Positions 1 to 4,635 of a DNA stretch of 8,510 nt are shown piece by piece (the stretch's first letter is position 1; every line of letters begins with the position of its first letter). The notes beneath the pieces are model-generated. The model worked only from the letters and a program-made list of their open reading frames with translations. It was not told the DNA's origin and ran no database searches. Origin of the DNA: Planctomycetaceae bacterium. Its GTDB lineage: Bacteria > Planctomycetota > Planctomycetia > Planctomycetales > Planctomycetaceae. The DNA is taken from assembly GCA_020426425.1 (NCBI GenBank), contig JAGQQB010000147.1, forward strand, positions 1 through 8,510, written 5' to 3'. The position numbers were made by a program, and so were the translations under genes.

Positions 1-164
1 TCTTTCGACTCCCTTTGAGTGATGTCGACGATGAAGGTGTTGATGCCTGTGACATGAAGTGAAAACCGATTCCAGAAGTGCAGTGTTACTGGGAACAAAT
101 CTCCCAACGAGGTTCCCAACATGCCCTGGCCATCACAGCAGACTATACGCGGAGGCGACTCAAC
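1..164. other. unassigned left edge, no supported gene
   Basis: No convincing gene is visible here. One forward frame is open from base 3 to a TGA at 60-62 and would end in ...VDACDMK; it could be the tail of a gene starting outside the window, but 19 codons are too few to judge. A 7-bp perfect inverted repeat (TGGGAAC at 90-96, GTTCCCA at 112-118) could form a hairpin with a 15-base loop. It has no T-run and so is not a classical terminator. It sits upstream of the small ORF at 165. Confidence 0.3.
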
Positions 165-317
165 ATGAAAACTCAGCGACAGAATTGCGGCGGATTGGTG
201 CATTCGATGAATGCTGGCACATTCGGCCAGTCGCTGGCAAAGTACTCAGGCAATCGCCTCCTGGAAGCGTCGGGTACGACCACCATCATTCAGATGCACG
301 TTGTTCGGCGGGGCTGA
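165..317 (+). CDS. possible small hypothetical protein, 50 aa
   Basis: A 50-codon ORF begins with ATG at 165, preceded by GGAGG at 151-155 with a 9-base gap, which is good Shine-Dalgarno spacing. That is the main reason to list it. The same frame is open upstream to an ATG at 78, but that start has no comparable ribosome binding site. The product (MKTQRQNCGG...HVVRRG) is basic, has no signal peptide or membrane segment, and matches no family I recognise. A second frame overlaps the same stretch (59-361) but looks less protein-like and lacks a binding site. It may be a leader peptide, a decayed gene fragment or chance. Confidence 0.35.
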   Translation: MKTQRQNCGGLVHSMNAGTFGQSLAKYSGNRLLEASGTTTIIQMHVVRRG

Positions 318-452
318 CTGCACTTTTTACAACTTGGGTGTGCAAAGTTTGTGTGTGGTGAGATTGGTTGCGAGTGGGAAATGTGATTGGGGTTCTTGCC
401 TGCCCAGGGATTTCGGCGGATAATGCCGTTAGACAGAGGAGGTATGCGCCCC

Positions 453-707
453 ATGCGAGAGCAGAAGCTGCAGGAACTGCAGGAGTTTGTGAATTCCAAT
501 CTTGGCTGGTGGATTGGCGCAGTTGTTGCGTGCTTCATTGCCAGTCTCCTGATCCTCAAAGTGCGTAACTGGTATCACGGTGGTGCTGGTCATGCGGACT
601 CCGAAACTGAAATCCTGACACGGATGCGAGAAATGCACCGGGAGGGTCAGATTTCGGACGACGAATACCGATCCATCAAGGGTCAGTTCACTTTGGAAAG
701 AGACTGA
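453..707 (+). CDS. small membrane protein with SHOCT-like C-terminal motif
   Basis: 84 residues. The start at 453 is chosen because AGAGGAGG (435-442) lies 10 bases before it; the in-frame ATG at 444 is only one base from that motif, and those at 387 and 423 lie upstream of it. Residues 1-15 are a short charged, Leu/Gln-rich helix. Residues 19-36 form one hydrophobic transmembrane segment (WWIGAVVACFIASLLILK). A Gly/His linker follows, then residues 52-80 read EILTRMREMHREGQISDDEY plus RSIKGQF. This fits the SHOCT pattern (a short amphipathic helix, G-x-I-S-x-x-E-[FY], then a second helix with K), a motif found at the C-termini of many small bacterial membrane proteins. SHOCT is thought to mediate oligomerisation, but its exact role is unknown. 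It lies 241 bases upstream of clpX on the same strand; no terminator with a T-run separates them, so co-transcription is possible. Confidence 0.8.
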   Translation: MREQKLQELQEFVNSNLGWWIGAVVACFIASLLILKVRNWYHGGAGHADSETEILTRMREMHREGQISDDEYRSIKGQFTLERD

Positions 708-948
708 CAATCCCATCCACTTCGGTCACCGTTTCTTCTGGTCTCCCAACCAGGCTCCGAAACAGTGCTCACTGAAGTCGGTCGTTGCGACGTCACTTCT
801 GCATCGGCCCACCACCCTGAGATTGCCTACTTCGTTTCGTGGTTCACGATGATCCCCCTACGTACACGTCCGGATGCCGAACAAGGAGGCGGCAACGGAT
901 CAGGCCGAAGGTCGATACATCTCGATCAACAGCACTGAAGGATTCTGC
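708..948. other. gap between the SHOCT-like gene and clpX
   Basis: 241 bases without a supported gene. The only structure I see is a weak 5-bp hairpin (CTGGT 738-742 with ACCAG 749-753). I cannot point to a convincing sigma-70 or sigma-54 promoter. An AAGGAGG at 881-887 resembles a ribosome binding site but has no usable start codon at the right distance downstream. It falls inside a possible N-terminal extension of clpX (ATG at 874), which I reject as the start. Confidence 0.4.
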
Positions 949-2220
949 ATGTCCTCCAAGGAATTCAATCCCTCCCGCAAAGGCTCGAGCAAGAAGAACG
1001 CCAATTGTTCCTTCTGTGGCAAGAGCTATCGCGATGTTGGTCCGCTCGTTGAGGGGCCCGGAGATGTCTACATCTGTAGCGAGTGCATCGACCTGTGCCA
1101 GTCGATTCTCGATCAGGATCGTCGTCGTCGTGGTGAAGGCCGAACTCTGTTCAGCAAGATCCCCACACCGCGCGAAATCGTGGCGCATCTGGATCAATAT
1201 GTGATTGGTCAGATGGACGCCAAGAAGACCATGGCCGTCGCCGTCCACAATCACTACAAGCGACTCACCTTGACCGAGCAGGGGGACAGTGATGTGGACA
1301 TTGAGAAGTCCAACATCCTGTTCATTGGCCCGACCGGGAGCGGTAAGACGCTGCTGGCCCGCACCATCGCCAAGTTCATTCACGTCCCCTTCGCGATTGG
1401 TGACGCGACCACGCTGACCGAAGCGGGGTACGTTGGTGAAGACGTCGAGAACCTGTTGCTGAAACTGCTGCATGCTTCCGACTTCGATATCGAAGGAGCT
1501 CAGCGCGGCATCATCTTCATCGATGAGATCGACAAGATTGGCAAGACGAGCCAGAACGTCTCCATCACTCGGGACGTCTCGGGCGAAGGGGTGCAGCAAT
1601 CGCTGCTGAAGATGCTGGAAGGGACCGTTGCCAACGTGCCGCCGCAGGGTGGTCGCAAGCATCCCGAGCAGCAGTACATTCAGGTCGACACGCAGAACAT
1701 CCTGTTCATCTGCGGCGGGACGTTCGTCGGGCTGGAAGACATCATCGCCAAGCGACTGGGTCGCAAGATGATCGGGTTTGGCAACGATCCGCGTCGCGAA
1801 GAGGAACAACGTCGGACTCTGCTCGCCCAGGCAACGGTGGAAGACGTGCTCGAATTTGGCCTGATCCCCGAACTGCTCGGTCGACTGCCTGTGCTCACCA
1901 CGCTGGCCACGTTGACCGAAGATGAGCTGGTGCATGTCCTGACTGAGCCAAAGAACTCGCTCATCAAGCAGTATGAGAAGCTGTTTGAAATGGAAGGGGC
2001 GCACCTGGAGTTCACCGAAGCCGCCCTCCGGGAAGTCGCGAGGATTTCCCGAGCACGCGATACCGGAGCCCGTGGACTGCGGAGCGTCGTCGAGAAGGTG
2101 ATGTTCGACATCATGTACGAACTTCCCGATCAGGAACGGGGCGGCACCTATGTGATCACTCCTGAAGTGGTCCGGGGTGAACACCAGTTGTTCAAGAACG
2201 ATGGTTCCGCCGCCGCCTAA
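949..2220 (+). CDS. clpX: ATP-dependent Clp protease ATP-binding subunit ClpX
   Basis: Unfoldase of the ClpXP protease: it recognises substrates, unfolds them by ATP hydrolysis and threads them into ClpP in the cytoplasm. The start at 949 gives 423 residues, close to the usual 420-430, and GAAGGA (937-942) lies 6 bases upstream; the in-frame ATG at 874 would add 25 unneeded residues. The N-terminal zinc domain has Cys20, Cys23, Cys43 and Cys46 (CSFC...CSEC). Walker A is GPTGSGKT (127-134), pore loop GYVG (160-163), Walker B IIFIDEID (188-195), RKH pore loop at 236-238, ClpP-docking IGF at 275-277, arginine finger in GRLP (Arg312) and sensor 2 in TGARGLR (Arg375). Every key residue is present, so it should be active and able to dock ClpP. 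No clpP or trigger-factor gene is adjacent. A strong terminator follows at once, so it is either monocistronic or the last gene of its transcript. Confidence 0.98.
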   Translation: MSSKEFNPSRKGSSKKNANCSFCGKSYRDVGPLVEGPGDVYICSECIDLCQSILDQDRRRRGEGRTLFSKIPTPREIVAHLDQYVIGQMDAKKTMAVAVHNHYKRLTLTEQGDSDVDIEKSNILFIGPTGSGKTLLARTIAKFIHVPFAIGDATTLTEAGYVGEDVENLLLKLLHASDFDIEGAQRGIIFIDEIDKIGKTSQNVSITRDVSGEGVQQSLLKMLEGTVANVPPQGGRKHPEQQYIQVDTQNILFICGGTFVGLEDIIAKRLGRKMIGFGNDPRREEEQRRTLLAQATVEDVLEFGLIPELLGRLPVLTTLATLTEDELVHVLTEPKNSLIKQYEKLFEMEGAHLEFTEAALREVARISRARDTGARGLRSVVEKVMFDIMYELPDQERGGTYVITPEVVRGEHQLFKNDGSAAA

Positions 2221-2252
2221 CGAATCGTAGCGGGCCGAGAACTTAGCACTCG

Positions 2253-2295
2253 AAGCCGCTTGTTGATCTCAGGATCAGCGAGCGGCTTTCTTGTT
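2253..2295 (+). terminator. strong intrinsic terminator of clpX
   Basis: The stretch 2253-2268 pairs with 2273-2288 in one continuous 16-bp stem (outer AAGCCGCT with AGCGGCTT, inner TGATC with GATCA, joined by G-C and two G-U pairs) closed by the tetraloop TCAG. It is followed by TTTCTTGTT. It begins 32 bases after the clpX stop. The strength of the stem suggests clpX is transcriptionally insulated from the secreted-protein gene downstream. Confidence 0.88.
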
Positions 2296-2367
2296 GGCAA
2301 TTCCAGCGACGATCTGTTCGCACACGGTTTCTCGATCCAGGGATGGGGACTGCACCATCCGGTGGGT

Positions 2368-2549
2368 CGGCGAACAAGCGAACATTACGCTGTTGCCCTC
2401 AATCAACAACACCGTTTCGTTCTGTCACGCAAGCTGTTCTGTTATGCAACGGCGTTGTTTTTTACCCATCTTGCGGAGGCGTCATCGTCGCGAAATCTCC
2501 ACAGGATTGCGTTGCGTTTTTGATCGGTGTTGTTGCTCTGTGTTCGCCG
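2368..2549 (+). ncRNA. candidate structured RNA made of nested inverted repeats
   Basis: Several perfect complementary segments nest inside one another. P0: CGGCGAACA (2368-2376) with TGTTCGCCG (2541-2549), 9 bp. P1: CAACAACACCG (2404-2414) with CGGTGTTGTTG (2525-2535), 11 bp. P2: 2419-2425 with 2501-2507, 7 bp including two G-U pairs. P3: CGCAAG (2428-2433) with CTTGCG (2470-2475). A small AGCG/CGCT hairpin (2377-2380 with 2388-2391) sits beside P0. The 5' strand of P1 can instead pair with CGGCGTTGTT (2450-2459, one mismatch), which runs straight into six T residues (2458-2463), an arrangement like a terminator competing with an antiterminator. The strand is assumed to be the same as the genes around it. 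I recognise no known RNA family. It could be a free small RNA, part of a very long leader, or chance pairing in simple CAA/TTG-rich sequence. Confidence 0.4.
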
Positions 2550-2561
2550 TGTTGCCGATTC

Positions 2562-2582
2562 AAAACGAACCAGCAGGGTTCG
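2562..2582 (-). terminator. possible minus-strand terminator hairpin
   Basis: CGAACC (2566-2571) and GGTTCG (2577-2582) form a 6-bp perfect stem with a 5-base loop. On the plus strand it has no T-run. Read on the minus strand, the stem is followed at once by TTTTG, which is terminator-like. There is no supported minus-strand gene to its right that would need it, so it may instead be part of the structured region or an antisense transcript end. Confidence 0.25.
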
Positions 2583-2786
2583 AAGAATTCTCTTCTCCGG
2601 AGGCAAGGAAATCCGACCTCAATGGTGTGCATGCTCTACTTAATGAGTAGTTCCAAGTGCTCCTGCGAGTTGCAACTGCATCGTCGACAATAAGGGGCCT
2701 GATGTCTGTTTTAGTGGTGAGGGGTGAGAGCTTCACTACGAAAGGCGCTTCAGTGCTAAGGAGTCGTGCGGAACGCGAAGTGAGAG

Positions 2787-2879
2787 CCCGTGTCCACGGG
2801 AGTCCCGAACAATGATCGGGACGTCAGTTGTCCCTGGGGTACAACCAGTCGCGACCATACCTTGGTCGAATCGTACCCC
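2787..2879 (+). promoter_or_regulatory. run of four hairpins in the 5' leader of the secreted-protein gene
   Basis: Four stem-loops follow one another with only short spacers. CCCGT (2787-2791) pairs with ACGGG (2796-2800); GTCCCGA (2802-2808) with TCGGGAC (2816-2822); GTTGT plus CC (2827-2833) with GG plus ACAAC (2838-2845, one bulge); CGACCA (2852-2857) with TGGTCG (2863-2868). The third competes with a different perfect pairing, GGGGTAC (2836-2842) with GTACCCC (2873-2879), which would enclose the fourth. The block ends 23 bases before the ATG at 2903, close to its ribosome binding site, so it could control mRNA stability or translation. No known riboswitch class is recognisable. The hairpins are seen in the sequence; a regulatory role is inference. 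Confidence 0.45.
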
Positions 2880-2902
2880 GCACCAGAGAGGTCGGAATAC
2901 CC

Positions 2903-3409
2903 ATGAAACGCTTGATGCTGGCAGTCGCACTGCTCACCCTGTTTGGAAGTCAAGGATTCGCTGCGAACGATTCCCAGAAGTTCACGCTCACCGTCGCGCC
3001 GACGTTGACCATCACCGCACCAGCGGACGTGCCTAAGACGCACGACACCACAGATGCGAATCAAGCTTTCGATCCGCAGAACTGGGCGGTCACCTGCAAT
3101 AACGGCGCTGGGGCCACCGTTGCATTCTCAATCACCACGTTCTCGAACGGCAGCGCCGTCCGCGATTCGTCGTTGACTGTCTCGGTAGCTTCGAGCGATC
3201 AGGCGACGGCGAACTGGCAAGTCACCACAGTCGGTGCCCAGTCCACGGACAACGTCAACAGCGTTAACACGGCGACCGTGAATGCTGACTCCGATGGTCC
3301 TGGAAATGCAACCTTCACAGTCAACGTGACGTTCATCGACAGCGATTACTCGGTTCTGCCGGCAGGCGACTATGTCGCCACGGTGACCGGAACGCTGACG
3401 GCGAAGTAG
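2903..3409 (+). CDS. small exported beta-rich protein (paralogue A)
   Basis: 168 residues. The ATG at 2903 is chosen because a signal peptide starts exactly there (MKRLMLAVALLTLFGSQGFA, likely cleaved after Ala20) and GAGAGG (2886-2891) lies upstream, though its 11-base gap is rather long; an in-frame TTG at 2828 lies inside the hairpin leader. The mature part is rich in Thr, Val, Ala and Asn, alternates hydrophobic and polar residues as a beta sandwich would, and has one cysteine, Cys65, in WAVTCNN. Other landmarks are TANWQV (102-107), GPGNATF (132-138) and a C-terminus LPAGDYVATVTGTLTAK. This ending resembles the last strands of small surface-subunit families (spore coat U, DUF4402, WxL), but I cannot assign it to any. 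It is a clear paralogue of the protein at 4017-4571, sharing the WxVxCNN, TANWxVT, PGNATF and LPxGDY blocks. It is flanked by a structured leader and a strong terminator, so probably monocistronic. Possible structural or substrate partner of the secretin. Confidence 0.9.
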   Translation: MKRLMLAVALLTLFGSQGFAANDSQKFTLTVAPTLTITAPADVPKTHDTTDANQAFDPQNWAVTCNNGAGATVAFSITTFSNGSAVRDSSLTVSVASSDQATANWQVTTVGAQSTDNVNSVNTATVNADSDGPGNATFTVNVTFIDSDYSVLPAGDYVATVTGTLTAK

Positions 3410-3457
3410 CCTGCGACAGAAGTTGCCAGCGTTTGCCAGGGCCTCCCATCGTGTGCT

Positions 3458-3494
3458 CGAAACGATCGTGCCCCGCAAGGTCACGATCGTTTCG
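3458..3494 (+). terminator. 13-bp perfect inverted-repeat terminator
   Basis: CGAAACGATCGTG (3458-3470) is exactly complementary to CACGATCGTTTCG (3482-3494), with an 11-base loop. It begins 48 bases after the stop of the exported-protein gene. The T-run is short and lies mostly within the 3' arm, so it may act as a transcript-stabilising 3' end as much as a terminator. It should separate this transcript from the secretin operon. Confidence 0.75.
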
Positions 3495-4016
3495 GCGCGT
3501 TCGGGATGCAGGAGGACCGACCGCGTCGATGTTGCGAAATATCGACATACGAGTATCCCCGGCGGGCCTGTCACAACCGCTGTTACGCATCACGATGTTG
3601 ATTCTGTCGTCGGATCCGCCCTTTCCACGCGTCCAAGTGCTCAGCAAACTTTTTGGCTGGACTCAACCTTCAGATCACCACGATCCAACGAGCCGTCCGC
3701 AGGTGTGTCGTGAACTTGTGACGTTGTCGTCAGCTGGGGTTGGCGACGCCAACATCCGCAATTCTCCGAGACGACTCAAAGTTCCCACACCTCCGTATTT
3801 GCGCGGCGGTTGGAATCATGGGAGGCTTGGTTGGTGTGGGATGACCGCTAAGAGACTTCCGGTTAGGTAAAAGCTAGGATCGGAATGCAAACCTGGTTTC
3901 CTTGCTGCCGATACAACGAGGAGGATGCCGTTTCCGGCAATCCTTGGTGTACTGGTATTGCGCGGGCCAGGAGACCAGTGGCGTGTAGGAAGTTTCAACG
4001 GCGAAGGATTCTGCCG
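3495..4016. other. 522-base non-coding region before the secretin operon
   Basis: Frames open here (for example 3433-3870 plus) have compositions and starts that do not look like real proteins. Several hairpins are visible: GTCGAT (3525-3530) with ATCGAC (3541-3546); GTTGGC (3739-3744) with GCCAAC (3748-3753), a tight 3-base loop; CCCACACC (3784-3791) with GGTGTGGG (3833-3840), an 8-bp stem over 41 bases that also contains CCTCC and GGAGG; TGCCG (3926-3930) with CGGCA (3935-3939). No clear promoter consensus is visible, although the operon starting at 4017 probably has its promoter in this stretch. Confidence 0.45.
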
Positions 4017-4571
4017 GTGAGCAAGGCAAGTCTCACTCGATGCATGATCGCGCTGGCGAGCGTGTTGTTGCTGGGAGTCGTGGACGTCTCCGCACAACAG
4101 GCGAGTCAGGAGTACTTGATGCATGTCCCTCCTCGGCTCGTTGGGAGGGTGGACATCGTTGCTCCCAATCCCAATGTCCCACCCATGACGCATGATGGGA
4201 CTGATAATCCACAAGTCTTTCCACCACAGTTCTGGGATGTCGGCTGCAACAACGCCGACGGCGCGGAAGTGACCTTCTATGCCACTCGTCCGTTTCGCAA
4301 GAGCGGTGGCGGGCAACCCGTCGAGCGGGATGCACAGCTGGATTTGCGAATCGTATCCGCTGATCCCACCGCAAATTGGCTGGTGACGAACCCAACCGCC
4401 GTTGTGGATGGCCAGGGCGGGGGAGGTCGTCAGTCAACAGTGACTGCAGAGTCGACCGCGCCAGGGAATGCGACTTTTCATCTGACAGTGTCGTTCCTCG
4501 GCGGGAATTTCGTGGATCTCCCCATGGGAGACTATACGTTTACCGTGTTTGGAGTCATCACGGCAAAGTAG
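4017..4571 (+). CDS. small exported beta-rich protein (paralogue B), first gene of the secretin operon
   Basis: 184 residues from a GTG start at 4017. GAAGGA (4003-4008) lies 8 bases before it, and the resulting N-terminus is a typical signal peptide (MSKASLTRCMIALASVLLLG, then VVDVSA, likely cut after Ala26). The frame stays open to an ATG at 3885, but that would put 44 Arg/Cys-rich residues in front of the signal peptide. The mature protein repeats the landmarks of the 2903-3409 product in the same order: WDVGCNN (73-79, single mature Cys77), TANWLVT (118-124), APGNATF (148-154) and LPMGDYTFTVFGVITAK at the end. It differs by a longer Pro/Asn-rich N-terminal stretch and a Gly-rich loop (GQGGGG). 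The secretin gene starts 64 bases after its stop, separated only by a 5-bp tetraloop hairpin (4587-4600), so the two are probably co-transcribed. Function unknown; being in the secretin operon suggests a minor subunit, adaptor or cargo. Confidence 0.88.
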   Translation: MSKASLTRCMIALASVLLLGVVDVSAQQASQEYLMHVPPRLVGRVDIVAPNPNVPPMTHDGTDNPQVFPPQFWDVGCNNADGAEVTFYATRPFRKSGGGQPVERDAQLDLRIVSADPTANWLVTNPTAVVDGQGGGGRQSTVTAESTAPGNATFHLTVSFLGGNFVDLPMGDYTFTVFGVITAK

Positions 4572-4635
4572 CTGGATAGTACGCCGGGCACTCGTGTGCC
4601 ATCGGTTCAACGGATTGAGCGAGGCGAACGCCTTC

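Larger units (their letters stand above)
2296..2902. other. 607-base non-coding region before the secreted-protein gene
   Basis: Short open frames exist on both strands, but none has a good start site or protein-like composition, so I call this non-coding. It contains the nested inverted repeats at 2368-2549, a hairpin at 2566-2582, a small 5-bp tetraloop hairpin (GAAGA 2582-2586 with TCTTC 2591-2595) and the tandem hairpins at 2787-2879, each listed separately. Bases 2600-2780 show no structure I would defend. No clear promoter consensus was found, although the promoter for the gene at 2903 must lie somewhere here. Confidence 0.6.

Noticed and set aside
3..62. Open forward frame from the left edge ending in TGA at 60-62
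   Set aside because: Only 19 codons are visible with no recognisable motif; it could be the end of a gene but cannot be supported.
844..2184. 446-codon open frame on the minus strand opposite clpX
   Set aside because: It is the complementary shadow of a highly conserved gene; its translation is rich in His, Asp and Gln in a way typical of antisense frames and shows no domain.
2243..2251. TTAGCACTC, identical to one half of the CIRCE (HrcA) operator
   Set aside because: The second half (GAGTGCTAA) is absent at the required 9-base spacing, and the site lies after clpX at its terminator, not upstream of a gene.
2733..2759. AGTGCTAA at 2752-2759 as a possible second CIRCE-like half-site
   Set aside because: The opposite arm matches at only about half of the positions, so there is no operator palindrome.
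2770..2795. GGAAC followed by CGTGT, resembling an ECF sigma-factor promoter
   Set aside because: The spacing is about 14 bases rather than the usual ~16, and the -10 part is inside a hairpin stem; too weak to call.
3433..3870. 145-codon plus-strand frame between the two paralogue genes
   Set aside because: It runs through the 13-bp terminator repeat, has no good ribosome binding site, and its Arg/Pro/Ser-rich composition is typical of random GC-rich frames.
937..4014. The same 12 bases, GAAGGATTCTGC, directly before clpX (937-948) and before the gene at 4017 (4003-4014)
   Set aside because: A 12-base repeat is expected about by chance in a window this size, and the shared part is mainly a ribosome binding site.
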